A stretch of 64,000 nucleotides of DNA from Tabrizicola thermarum (lineage in GTDB: Bacteria > Pseudomonadota > Alphaproteobacteria > Rhodobacterales > Rhodobacteraceae), in contig NZ_KZ984538.1 of NCBI RefSeq assembly GCF_003574395.1, positions 206,714-270,713 of the forward strand, given 5' to 3'. Under the pieces are notes generated by a model. The model was not told the DNA's origin. It searched no databases and saw only the letters and a program-made list of their open reading frames with translations. Each line of letters begins with the position of its first letter. Position 1 is the first letter of the stretch. Shown here piece by piece: positions 1-7,724 of the stretch. The position numbers were made by a program, and so were the translations under genes.

Positions 1-363
1 ATCGGTCTGCAACCGCCGCAGGCTGGCCTCGCAGGCCGCGCGCAGCGTGGCGCCGGTCGTGGGCTCTCCCGGCCGCAGGATCGGGCCCTTGCCCGCGACC
101 TTGGTGGCCAGGACGATCCGGTCGCGCCCGCCGCGCGCGGCAAGCCAGGTGCCGATGATCTCTTCCGTCCGGCCCGCGGTTTCGGCGCGCACCGGGTTCA
201 CCGGATACATCTCGGCCGTGTCCCAGAAGGTCACGCCGTGATCCAGCGCGAGGTCCATCTGCGCATGGCCCTCGGCTTCCGTGTTCTGCGTGCCCCAGGT
301 CATCGTGCCAAGGCACAGTTCGGAAACGGTGAGGCCGGTCTTGCCAAGCGGCAGCATCTGCAT
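1..363 (-). CDS. Aldo/keto reductase, N-terminal part (gene runs off the window)
   Basis: The first 121 codons of an NADPH-dependent aldo/keto reductase of the Tas/YajO type. The start ATG is at 363, preceded by GGAG six bases upstream. The beginning reads MQMLPLGKTGLTVSELCLGT, the usual first strand and cofactor loop. FWDTAEMYP follows at residues 46-54, giving the conserved Asp48 and catalytic Tyr53. A lysine in VLATKVAGKG near residue 88 would complete the visible part of the catalytic set. The C-terminal half lies beyond position 1. The substrate cannot be told from this part. Confidence 0.9.
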   Translation of the reverse strand, partial: MQMLPLGKTGLTVSELCLGTMTWGTQNTEAEGHAQMDLALDHGVTFWDTAEMYPVNPVRAETAGRTEEIIGTWLAARGGRDRIVLATKVAGKGPILRPGEPTTGATLRAACEASLRRLQTD

Positions 364-428
364 GGGAAACTCCTTCTGTCGGGCCAAGGCTAGGACGGTT
401 CGGTGACAGGTCAAAGACCCGCGCTTGA

Positions 429-443
429 GAACATTGTGCGAAC
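429..443. promoter_or_regulatory. LexA (SOS) box, GAAC-N7-GAAC
   Basis: GAAC at 429-432 and GAAC at 440-443 are separated by exactly seven bases. On the other strand this reads GTTC-N7-GTTC, the direct-repeat LexA operator described for Rhodobacter and other alphaproteobacteria. It lies 16 bases before the ATG of the ImuA-like gene, where a repressor would cover the promoter or start. The agreement of site and gene function makes a chance match unlikely. Confidence 0.8.
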
Positions 444-459
444 ACGCTAGCTTTTCCAC

Positions 460-1098
460 ATGAGTCTGCCAATCCACCACCACGGGGCCAGCCAGCCCAG
501 CGACCTTTGCCCGCTGGCGGGCGACCTGTCCCTGCGCCGGGGCCGGGTGCATGAGTTCTGCGGGCCCTCGCGGATCATGCTGGCCGCGCGCATCATGGCG
601 CGGACCGAGGGGCCGGTGGTCTGGATCCGCCCCGGCTGGGTGGCCGAACGGCTGAATGCGGCGGGGCTGCAACCGCTGGCCGATCCCGCGCGGCTGATCC
701 TGGTGCAGGCGGGCCGGGACGAGGGGCTTCTGTGGGCGGCGGAAGAGGCGCTGCGGTCCGGTGCAGCACCCCTGGTGGTGGCCGAACTGCTGGCGCCCCC
801 CGCGCTGACCCCGACCCGCCGCCTGCATCTGGCCGCCGAGGCCGGGGCCGAGGCCGCCCGCCGCGACGGTGCGCCCGCGCCGCTGGGGCTGATCCTGCTG
901 CCGGGACAGGGCGGCGCGCAGGGGATCGAAAGCCGCTGGCATCTGGCCCCCGCCCCCAGCCGGTCGCTTCTGTGGTCCGAGGAGGAGAGTTTCGTCCTCA
1001 CCCGGCTGCGCGCGCGACTCGAGCCTCCGGCCAGCTGGTCCCTGCGCTGCGACCCTTCGGGCGCGCGGCTGGAGCCCCGCCCCCTGGCCGAGGTCTGA
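460..1098 (+). CDS. ImuA-like protein (RecA/SulA-related), SOS-associated
   Basis: A 212-aa protein resembling the ImuA family of Rhodobacterales. Recognisable segments are EFCGPSRIMLAARIMAR near residues 31-47, then a strand rich in V/I, then LWAAEEALRSGAAPLVVAEL and a TRRLHLAAEAG segment. ImuA proteins are RecA-fold relatives that work with ImuB and DnaE2 in damage-induced translesion synthesis. The P-loop region lacks a GKS/T motif, so ATP binding is doubtful. No imuB or dnaE2 follows; the next genes are YceI and cytochrome b561. The SOS box directly upstream supports damage induction. It could also be a SulA-like division inhibitor relative. Confidence 0.65.
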   Translation: MSLPIHHHGASQPSDLCPLAGDLSLRRGRVHEFCGPSRIMLAARIMARTEGPVVWIRPGWVAERLNAAGLQPLADPARLILVQAGRDEGLLWAAEEALRSGAAPLVVAELLAPPALTPTRRLHLAAEAGAEAARRDGAPAPLGLILLPGQGGAQGIESRWHLAPAPSRSLLWSEEESFVLTRLRARLEPPASWSLRCDPSGARLEPRPLAEV

Positions 1099-1195
1099 CC
1101 GGCGCGACCCGGCGCCGCGACAGGCCGCACGGCAGCTTGATTTGGCGGGGCAGGCCTCTGGTGCTAAACCTGCCACAAGCACCGGAGGGACCGCC

Positions 1196-1765
1196 ATGCG
1201 CCGCCTTGCACTCGCCGCCCTTCTGGCCCTTGGCCTTGCCCAGACGGCCCTGGCCGGGACGGTCGCCTACAAGATGGATGCCGCCAATTCGACCGTCGCC
1301 TTCGAGACCGATTTCGGCCCCGACCGGATCACCGGCGCGTTCCCGCTGGAAAAGGCCGATCTGCGGCTCGACTTCGCCAATGTCAGGAACTGCACGGTGG
1401 ACGTGGCGCTGGACGTGACCGGGGCGACGGCCAGCTTTCCCTTTGCCGCGCAGGCGCTGAAGGGCCCCAAGGTGCTTGCCGCGAAACAGTATCCCCGGAT
1501 GACCTTCACCTCGACCTCGGTCAGGGGCGCAGGCGACGCGGCCGAGGTCACGGGCAACCTGACCATCCGCGGCGTGACCCGGGTCGTGACGCTGAGGGCG
1601 CAGCTTTTCCGCCCCAGGGGCAGCGCGCCGGATGCGCTGGACCATCTGACCGTGAAGCTTTCGGGCCGCGTCAACCGCTCCGACTTCGGCGCGACCGGCT
1701 GGTCCGACATGGTGGGGGATGAGGTGTGCATCCTCATCACCGCGCGCATCGACGCCCAGGGCTGA
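1196..1765 (+). CDS. YceI family periplasmic protein
   Basis: A 189-aa secreted protein of the YceI family, a lipocalin-like barrel that binds polyisoprenoid chains. A signal peptide (MRRLALAALLALGLAQTALA) ends near residue 20. The YceI core follows: YKMDAANSTVAFETDFG, a DLRLDFAN strand, MTFTSTSV, and VTGNLTIRGVTRVVTL. The conserved end SDFGATGWSDMVGDEV is present. The ATG at 1196 is preceded by GGAGGGACCGCC, and an upstream in-frame start would add a non-signal extension. The stop at 1765 almost touches the cytochrome b561 start at 1767, a pairing often seen for YceI, so the two are probably one operon. Confidence 0.92.
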   Translation: MRRLALAALLALGLAQTALAGTVAYKMDAANSTVAFETDFGPDRITGAFPLEKADLRLDFANVRNCTVDVALDVTGATASFPFAAQALKGPKVLAAKQYPRMTFTSTSVRGAGDAAEVTGNLTIRGVTRVVTLRAQLFRPRGSAPDALDHLTVKLSGRVNRSDFGATGWSDMVGDEVCILITARIDAQG

Positions 1766-1766
1766 C

Positions 1767-2309
1767 ATGCTGCGGAACGGCCCTTCGGAGTTCGGCCTTG
1801 TCACCCGGGTGATCCACTGGGGGATGATGCTGCTGGTCATCGGCCAGCTGGCCCTTGGCCTGCGCATCGCCGATCTGGAACCGGGGCTCGCGAATCTCTG
1901 GCTTTACGGGCTGCACAAGACCCTTGGCTTCGGCATCCTCGCCCTGATCGTCCTGCGCATCGGCTGGCACCTTGTCAGCCCGCCGCCACCGCCCATGGGC
2001 CCGCGCAACGCGGCCTTCTGGGCTGCCCGCGCCGCGCATTGGGCGATCTACGTCCTTCTCATCGCCATTCCGCTGACCGGCTGGGCGGGCAGTTCCGCCA
2101 CCGGGATCGACGTGATGATCGCCGACCGCTGGACCGTCCCGCCGCTGGTCGAGGCCTCCGAAGAGGCCGAGGCCTTCTGGTTCCGCCTGCACGACATCCT
2201 GACCAAGCTGCTGATGGCCCTGGTCACGATCCACATGCTGGGTGCCTTCAAGCGCGAGATGGAGGGCGACGGCACCCTGACCCGGATGATCCGGGGCCGC
2301 GCCCGCTAG
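1767..2309 (+). CDS. Cytochrome b561 (CybB-type)
   Basis: A 180-aa integral membrane di-heme cytochrome b that likely passes electrons between quinol and periplasmic partners. Four hydrophobic segments are visible. The histidines expected to bind heme are H17 (TRVIHWG), H50 (YGLHKTLG), H142 (FRLHDIL) and H156 (VTIHMLG), matching the E. coli CybB spacing. The ATG at 1767 gives the compact family start [10 protein letters not shown]. An earlier in-frame start would overlap the YceI gene by 16 codons and is less likely. It is translationally close-coupled to the YceI gene. Confidence 0.93.
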   Translation: MLRNGPSEFGLVTRVIHWGMMLLVIGQLALGLRIADLEPGLANLWLYGLHKTLGFGILALIVLRIGWHLVSPPPPPMGPRNAAFWAARAAHWAIYVLLIAIPLTGWAGSSATGIDVMIADRWTVPPLVEASEEAEAFWFRLHDILTKLLMALVTIHMLGAFKREMEGDGTLTRMIRGRAR

Positions 2310-2364
2310 CCCTTTCCCCACGCTTGGGCTAATCAGGCGCCGGACTCACCCGGAAGGCGCAGAC

Positions 2365-4083
2365 ATGGCACGCATCCTCATCACCTCGGCCATTCCCTAC
2401 ATCAACGGCATCAAGCATCTGGGCAACCTCGTGGGCAGCCAGTTGCCCGCCGACCTGTTCGCCCGGTTCAACCGCGCGATGGGGCATGAGGTGATGTTCA
2501 TCTGCGCCACCGACGAACACGGCACGCCCGCGGAACTGGCCGCTGCCAAGGCCAACAAGCCGGTGGAAGAGTACTGCGCCGAGATGCACGAGGTGCAGAA
2601 GAAGCTGGCCGAAGGCTTCCGGCTGTCCTTCGACCATTTCGGGCGGTCCTCCAGCCAGCGGAACCACCGGCTGACCCAGCATTTCGCGGGCAAACTCGCC
2701 GAAAACGGCCTGATCGCGGAAGTGGTGGAAAAGCAGGTCTTTTCCATCGACGACAACCGCTTTCTGCCAGACCGCTACATCACCGGCACCTGCCCGAACT
2801 GCGGCTACGAGGCCGCGCGCGGCGACCAGTGCGAGAACTGCACGAAACAGCTTGACCCGACCGATCTCATCAACCCCCGGTCATCCATCAGCGGCAGCAC
2901 GAACCTCGAGGTGCGCGAGACGAAGCACCTCTACCTGAAACAGCGCGCGCTGAAGGACAAGCTGGAGGCCTGGATCGATTCGAAGACCGACTGGCCGATC
3001 CTGACCACCTCGATCGCGAAGAAATGGCTGAACGACGGCGACGGCTTGCAGGACCGGGGCATCACCCGCGACCTGTACTGGGGCATCCCGGTCAAGAAGG
3101 GCGACCAGCCCTGGCCGGGGATGGAGGGCAAGGTCTTCTACGTCTGGTTCGACGCGCCCATCGAATACATCGCCGCCACCGCCGAATGGGCCGATGCGCA
3201 TGGCCTGGACGATGCCGCGTGGGAGCGCTGGTGGCGCACCGACAAGGGTGCTGCGGACGTGACCTATTATCAGTTCATGGGCAAGGACAACGTGCCCTTC
3301 CACACCCTGTCCTTCCCCGCAACGATCCTTGGGTCGGGCGAGCCGTGGAAGCTGGTCGATTACCTCAAGTCCTTCAACTACCTCAACTATGACGGCGGCC
3401 AGTTTTCCACCTCGCAGGGGCGCGGTGTGTTCATGGATCAGGCGCTCTCGATCCTGCCGGCCGACTACTGGCGCTGGTGGCTGCTGAGCCACGCCCCGGA
3501 ATCCAGCGACAGCGAGTTCACCTGGGAAAACTTCCAGACCAGCGTGAACAAGGATCTGGCCGATGTGCTGGGCAACCTCGTCAGCCGTGTGACCAAGTTC
3601 GCGGTGTCGAAGTTCGGCAACGAGGTTCCCGCAGGCGGCAGCTTCGGCCCGCTGGAGACGGCGCTGATCGCCGATCTTGGCGCGCGGATCACCGATTACA
3701 CCCGCTTCATGGAGCAGATGGAGGTCCGCAAGGCCGCCGCCGAGCTGCGGGCGATCTGGGTCATCGGCAACGAATACCTGCAATCGGCCGCGCCCTGGTC
3801 GGTGGTCAAGACCGACCCCGAGCAGGCCCAGGCCATCGTCCGCCTCGCACTGAACCTGATCCGGGTCTATGCGATCCTGTCCGCGCCGTTCATCCCCGAT
3901 GCCGCCGCCACGATGATGCAGGCCATGGGGTCGGACGACTGGACCTGGCCCACCGACATCCCGGCCGCGATGCGGACCCTGCCGGCGGGGCACGGGTTCA
4001 CCGTGCCCGAGAACCTGTTCCGCAAGATCACCGACGAGGAACGCGCCGACTGGCAGGCCCGCTTTTCCGGCATCCGCAGCTGA
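2365..4083 (+). CDS. metG: Methionyl-tRNA synthetase
   Basis: A 572-aa class I synthetase that charges tRNA-Met with methionine. The HIGH-equivalent region is [12 protein letters not shown] at residues 10-21. A zinc knuckle has C143-x2-C146 and C156-x2-C159. The KMSKS loop is degenerate: [11 protein letters not shown] at residues 344-354, so both KMSKS lysines are replaced (Q346, T349). The anticodon-binding helical domain starts with [11 protein letters not shown]. The protein lacks the C-terminal EMAP-II-like dimerisation domain of the E. coli enzyme. A hairpin terminator follows at 4126-4152. Confidence 0.97.
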   Translation: MARILITSAIPYINGIKHLGNLVGSQLPADLFARFNRAMGHEVMFICATDEHGTPAELAAAKANKPVEEYCAEMHEVQKKLAEGFRLSFDHFGRSSSQRNHRLTQHFAGKLAENGLIAEVVEKQVFSIDDNRFLPDRYITGTCPNCGYEAARGDQCENCTKQLDPTDLINPRSSISGSTNLEVRETKHLYLKQRALKDKLEAWIDSKTDWPILTTSIAKKWLNDGDGLQDRGITRDLYWGIPVKKGDQPWPGMEGKVFYVWFDAPIEYIAATAEWADAHGLDDAAWERWWRTDKGAADVTYYQFMGKDNVPFHTLSFPATILGSGEPWKLVDYLKSFNYLNYDGGQFSTSQGRGVFMDQALSILPADYWRWWLLSHAPESSDSEFTWENFQTSVNKDLADVLGNLVSRVTKFAVSKFGNEVPAGGSFGPLETALIADLGARITDYTRFMEQMEVRKAAAELRAIWVIGNEYLQSAAPWSVVKTDPEQAQAIVRLALNLIRVYAILSAPFIPDAAATMMQAMGSDDWTWPTDIPAAMRTLPAGHGFTVPENLFRKITDEERADWQARFSGIRS

Positions 4084-4125
4084 CCTCTCGCTGCACGGCA
4101 GAACAGATTTCGTGTGCACATGCAG

Positions 4126-4152
4126 AAACCGCCCTCTGACGGGCGGTTTTTC
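4126..4152 (+). terminator. Intrinsic terminator after metG
   Basis: ACCGCCC (4128-4134), loop TCTGAC, GGGCGGT (4141-4147), then a short T-run: a seven-base-pair GC-rich hairpin 40 bases after the metG stop. Confidence 0.85.
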
Positions 4153-4318
4153 GCTGATTCCGGCAACCCAAGGAACAAAATTCTGCCGAGCTTGAAAACT
4201 TGGGGATCAGAACCACACGCAGAGGTGGTATCTTCTGACCATCGAGACCGAGTCGCTGCCACATCTGGCCCGGTTCCGACCCGCCGCCCGACTGTCTGCC
4301 CAGTCAAGGAGAGCCGAG

Positions 4319-4474
4319 ATGACACAAGTTCTGCCCAGGCGAAGCCGTCCTGCCGGAAACTATGCCGCCGTTGCCCTGTTCCTTGCCGTGTATGTGGGTG
4401 TTCTGGTCTTCGTCTTCGCACCCAAGGACATCTTCGCCGTCCAGTCGCCGACGGCGCTTTTGCAGACCGACTGA
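4319..4474 (+). CDS. Small single-pass membrane protein, 51 aa
   Basis: A 51-codon reading frame starting MTQVLPRRSRPAGNYAAVAL. AAGGAG lies about nine bases before the ATG. The first dozen residues are basic (RRSR), followed by one clear membrane helix at about residues 16-34 (AAVALFLAVYVGVLVFVFA), then a short polar tail ending LLQTD. The basic N-terminus suggests the N-terminus faces the cytoplasm. I do not recognise a family. It stands alone between the metG terminator and a convergent FAD oxidoreductase, with only four bases between the two stop codons. Confidence 0.7.
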   Translation: MTQVLPRRSRPAGNYAAVALFLAVYVGVLVFVFAPKDIFAVQSPTALLQTD

Positions 4475-4478
4475 CCCG

Positions 4479-5687
4479 TCAGATGATCGCAGCCTCGACC
4501 ATGGCCTGACCGGCGGCGATCCGGTCGAAGTGGAAGGGGCGCATGTCCAGGCTGCGATAGCCGCCATGCAGGATCCATTCCGCCGTCGCCCGCCCCATCG
4601 CGGGGGCCTGTTGCAGCCCGTGGCCTGAAAAGCCGTTCAGGAACAGGAAATTGCCGATGTCCGGGTGCGGCCCGGTGATCGCGTTCTGGTCCAGCAGGTT
4701 GTAGTCGTACTGTCCGGCCCATTCGTTCACGACCTTCACCGCCTCGAAGGCGGGGATGCGGGTGGCGATGGCGGGCCAGATCTTGTCCAGCCAGATGTCG
4801 GGGTCCATGGCGAAGTCGTTGGGGTCGGCTGCCGGGTCCACATCGGCATGGCCGCCGGCCATGTAGGTCCCGCCGCCGACCTCGCGCACATAGACGCCGG
4901 TGGGGTCGATGGTCAGCGGCAGGGGCCGGTCCAGCGGCCGTTCTGCCTGGATCACCCAGTTGTAACGCTTGCGCGGCTCGATCGGGATACCGATCCCCGC
5001 CATCGCCGCGACCCTGGCCGCGCGCGTGCCCGCGGCATTGACGACCATGCCGCAGCCGATGCGCCGCCCCGAGGCAAGCCTCACCCCGGTCACGCGATTG
5101 CCCGACAGGTCCAGCCCAGCGACTTCGTCGGCCAGATACTCCACCCCCGCCTCGCGCGCCTTGCGGCGGAACCAGTCGAACACGGTGTAGCCGTCGAAAT
5201 AGCCCTCGTCCTTCGTGTTCAGGCTGCCCAGCAGGATGTCGTCCAGCCGGTAGAAGGGGTATTCGGCGGCGATCTCCTCCGCCGACAAGAGCCGCGTCCC
5301 CGCCCCCGCCGCCGCCTGCACCGCCTGATTGGCGCGCAGGACATCGGCGAAGCCCTCGGTATCGGCCAGGTAAAGGTAGCCGAAGTTCTGGATCTTCAGC
5401 GCAGGGATGCGGTCGTCCCCGCCCATCCGGGCGCGCAGGGACTGCACGAAATCGGCGCCGAACTGCGAGATGCGGATGTTCAGCTCGGTGGAAAACTGCT
5501 GGCGGATGCAGGAGAAACTCAGCGCGGTGGCGGCCTTTTCATAGGAGGGGTCGCGTTCCACCACCAGAACCCGGCCCGGAAAGCCCATCTGCGTCAGCCA
5601 CCAGGCCGTGGAAGACCCCATGATCGCCCCGCCGATGATGACCACGTCATAGCTGTCCCGCGCCGGTTCCGTCCGAAAGCCCTGCAT
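4479..5687 (-). CDS. FAD-dependent oxidoreductase, DAO/glycine oxidase-like family
   Basis: A 402-aa flavoprotein. The dinucleotide-binding motif is VVIIGGAIMGSSTAWWL near residues 14-30, with VLVVERDP as the acidic end of the second strand. The C-terminal flavin motif is FLFLNGFSGHGLQQAPAMGR, typical of the DAO superfamily (sarcosine, dimethylglycine and glycine oxidases, FOXRED1-like proteins). CIRQQFST near residue 60 resembles the segment contacting FAD in that subgroup. The usual reaction is oxidation of an amine or N-methyl amino acid. The exact substrate is not evident and neighbours give no pathway hint. Confidence 0.88.
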   Translation of the reverse strand: MQGFRTEPARDSYDVVIIGGAIMGSSTAWWLTQMGFPGRVLVVERDPSYEKAATALSFSCIRQQFSTELNIRISQFGADFVQSLRARMGGDDRIPALKIQNFGYLYLADTEGFADVLRANQAVQAAAGAGTRLLSAEEIAAEYPFYRLDDILLGSLNTKDEGYFDGYTVFDWFRRKAREAGVEYLADEVAGLDLSGNRVTGVRLASGRRIGCGMVVNAAGTRAARVAAMAGIGIPIEPRKRYNWVIQAERPLDRPLPLTIDPTGVYVREVGGGTYMAGGHADVDPAADPNDFAMDPDIWLDKIWPAIATRIPAFEAVKVVNEWAGQYDYNLLDQNAITGPHPDIGNFLFLNGFSGHGLQQAPAMGRATAEWILHGGYRSLDMRPFHFDRIAAGQAMVEAAII

Positions 5688-5753
5688 GTCCGCCGCCCCT
5701 GTTCCCTGCGCACCGATCTATCGCAGCGCGAAGGGGCGGTAAATGCGGCGCAT

Positions 5754-6254
5754 TCAGCCCTGCGCAGGTGGAATGTCCACCGAATGCAGCCAGGGCTTGA
5801 TGTCCAGAAGCGGCGTGCCGTCGTAAGCGTCCAGCGCATCGACCTCCAGCACACCGGCGCCTGCGTCCAGCGCCAGAAGCCGCACCACCCCCACCGCGAT
5901 CGGGTTCGGGCGACTGGGCGCACGCAGGGCAAAGACGCCGGTCGGCGCCTCGCGGTGGCTGGGGTGCAGCACGATCATGTCGCGCCGCGCCGCCCCGGTC
6001 CAGTAGAGCAGGATCACCGGCTGCCCCGGTTGCAGACCGTCCAGACCGGGCCGGAATGGCGGATCGACCTCGACCCGGAACGACCCGCCCTGCTCGCGCG
6101 CCTCACGCAGGTTCTTCGGGCAGTTGCCGCGCGACCAGGGGCTGCGCAGGCGGCCGATAAAGCGCAACCGGGCGTCGTCGGCCACCCGCGCCGGGTCGAA
6201 ACTCAACGCCACCTCGCCCCGGCGCGCGGGAGTGTCGGCGGGATCATGCTCCAT
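5754..6254 (-). CDS. TsaA/TrmO family tRNA t6A37 N6-methyltransferase
   Basis: A 166-aa single-domain protein of the TsaA (UPF0066) family, which includes TrmO, the SAM-dependent enzyme that methylates t6A37 in tRNA-Thr. The signature GVFALRAPSRPNPIAVG is intact, as is IGRLRSPWSRGNCPKN near the N-terminus. The ATG at 6254 has AAAGG nine bases upstream. A longer version from 6284 would add ten residues and cannot be excluded. The E. coli TrmO C-terminal extension is absent, as in many alphaproteobacterial homologues. Confidence 0.85.
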   Translation of the reverse strand: MEHDPADTPARRGEVALSFDPARVADDARLRFIGRLRSPWSRGNCPKNLREAREQGGSFRVEVDPPFRPGLDGLQPGQPVILLYWTGAARRDMIVLHPSHREAPTGVFALRAPSRPNPIAVGVVRLLALDAGAGVLEVDALDAYDGTPLLDIKPWLHSVDIPPAQG

Positions 6255-6337
6255 GCCGCAACCTTTCGGACCGGCCCGGAACATCCCGGGCCGCTCCAGT
6301 CCTGACAGAGGCGCCTGCGCCCCGCAATCCGCTTCGC

Positions 6338-6838
6338 TCAGCCGCCGGTGCCGTGGCCCATCTTGGAATGGTCCATCGCGCCGTGGCCCTGGCCCTGGCC
6401 CATCGGCGCGTCGATCTGGAATTCGACCTCGACCCGGCCGGCACGCTCGAAGATCAGCACGGCCTTGTGCATCTCGCCCTCGGTCAGCGGGCCCTTCAGC
6501 CCCATGAACATGACGTGATAGCCGCCGCGTTCCAGATTGACCGTCTGGCCCGGCGGGATCTCGATGAAATCGACATGCTCCATTGTGCCGACGCCGTTCG
6601 CATCGACCTTGCTTTCATGCACCTCGGATTGCATCGCGATATCGCTTTCGACCCCGATCAGCCGGTCGGGCTCGGAGCCGTTGTTCACGATCGCCATGAA
6701 GCCGCCGGCCGCCTTGGCGCTGGCCGCAGGCTGCGGGATGTAGGGGTGGATGATCTGAAGATCGCCCACGGTGACCTCGTGCGCCAGCGCGGGGCCCGAC
6801 AGGAAAACGGCGGCCAGCAGGGCCAGGATACGGGACAT
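6338..6838 (-). CDS. PCu(A)C copper chaperone, periplasmic
   Basis: A 166-aa secreted protein with a signal peptide ending near A19 (GPALAH). PCu(A)C proteins carry Cu(I) to the CuA centre of cytochrome oxidase. Likely metal ligands H74, M86, H108 and M110 (YHVMFMGLKGPL) have the family spacing, including the HxM pair. The C-terminal tail is His/Met rich (GQGHGAMDHSKMGHG), a plausible extra copper site. The start at 6838 has GGAG eight bases upstream (GGAGTCTCTCTC). It is the last of three same-strand genes that start with a DUF2946 protein, which supports a copper role. Confidence 0.92.
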   Translation of the reverse strand: MSRILALLAAVFLSGPALAHEVTVGDLQIIHPYIPQPAASAKAAGGFMAIVNNGSEPDRLIGVESDIAMQSEVHESKVDANGVGTMEHVDFIEIPPGQTVNLERGGYHVMFMGLKGPLTEGEMHKAVLIFERAGRVEVEFQIDAPMGQGQGHGAMDHSKMGHGTGG

Positions 6839-6873
6839 GAGAGAGACTCCTTTCACAGGTTGATCGGGAAAAT

Positions 6874-6902
6874 GCCCCCCTCGGGCCAGTGCCAAGGGGG
6901 GC
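6874..6902 (-). terminator. Hairpin between the 49-aa gene and PCuAC
   Basis: GCCCCCCT (6874-6881) pairs with AGGGGGGC (6895-6902) around a 13-base loop. On the minus strand the stem is followed by ATTTT. It could terminate or attenuate transcription coming from the two upstream copper-group genes before the PCuAC gene. Confidence 0.55.
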
Positions 6903-6960
6903 CAGGTGTTGGCCCGAACGGGACGTGGGACGCCTCCCACCATGCGGGCCACGGGAAACA

Positions 6961-7110
6961 TCAGCTGACCAGCCGCTTCAGCGGCGGGACAGCAGAGAGG
7001 ATCACGAGGTCAAGCACGATGACGGCCAGCAGCGTCAGGCCCAGCATCGGGAAGTGCCAGCGCCAGACGGCGAAATACAGCCGGTTGGGGGTTTGGGTTT
7101 CGGTGGACAC
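6961..7110 (-). CDS. Small membrane protein, 49 aa
   Basis: A GTG-started frame at 7110, preceded by GGAGG with six bases spacing. The product begins MSTETQTPNRLYFAVWRWH and has one strong membrane helix (PMLGLTLLAVIVLDLVILSA). The short tail is PPLKRLVS. An earlier ATG at 7170 would add twenty proline-rich residues and has no good ribosome site. It lies between a DUF2946 gene and a PCuAC gene on the same strand, so a role near copper delivery is inferred from position only. I do not know the family. Confidence 0.65.
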   Translation of the reverse strand: MSTETQTPNRLYFAVWRWHFPMLGLTLLAVIVLDLVILSAVPPLKRLVS

Positions 7111-7209
7111 GGGATTGCCTCCGGTTCGCGTGGGGATGGACAGGCCCGGGGGGGGCCTGTGCTGCGGCACGGAAACGGCGGCGTCGGATCGGGAAGAAGG
7201 GCGCCGCCG

Positions 7210-7587
7210 TCAGGCGACGGGCGGGCCTTGCGGGCGGTGGGCCGGCCCTTGCGCCCGGGCCAGCGCGCGGGTTTCGCGCGGGGCGATGACGGCGGCGTGG
7301 AAGGCGAGGTCAAGGTCGATCAGGGGCTGGGCGGTGGGCGGCAGGTCGGCCGCGCCGGTGATATGGCAGGCCAGGCAATCCGCGCCGCCATGCGCCGCGC
7401 CGCCCGGATCGCTGCCGCAGATGTCGCCAAGGCTGATCCCCGTGGCGAGCGCAAAGGCCAGCGCCTCGTCCTGCGCTGCGTCCTGCGGCACGGGCATGCG
7501 GTGCGCAAAGCCGGTCGCAACCAGCGCAAGCGTCACCAGCGCGAACAGCGCCATCCGGTGCAGGCGAAGGATCCCCGTGATCGTCAT
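7210..7587 (-). CDS. DUF2946 family protein, likely copper-related
   Basis: A 125-aa protein with an N-terminal hydrophobic segment (MALFALVTLALVATGFA) serving as signal or anchor. It has the DUF2946 cysteine pattern ICGSDPGG followed by DCLACHITG. Members are small exported proteins commonly found beside copper homeostasis genes, and the cysteine/histidine cluster would suit metal binding. The ATG at 7587 is preferred over an upstream TTG at 7605. The tail is Pro/Ala/Arg-rich. It is first in the set DUF2946, 49-aa membrane protein, PCuAC. Confidence 0.75.
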   Translation of the reverse strand: MTITGILRLHRMALFALVTLALVATGFAHRMPVPQDAAQDEALAFALATGISLGDICGSDPGGAAHGGADCLACHITGAADLPPTAQPLIDLDLAFHAAVIAPRETRALARAQGPAHRPQGPPVA

Positions 7588-7724
7588 GCGTCCCGAATGG
7601 CGCAACTTGCGGCGCGCGTCAACGGTGCCTGTCGGGGGCGGACTGCGGCGAAACGGCCCGGCTTGCGTCCCCGGCGGGAATGGCGGAAGACTGCGCGGGC
7701 CCCCGCCCCATGCCCGGAGCCGTC

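Noticed and set aside
5689-5753. Possible riboswitch or attenuator upstream of the FAD oxidoreductase
   Set aside because: No conserved fold or motif is visible in the short gap.
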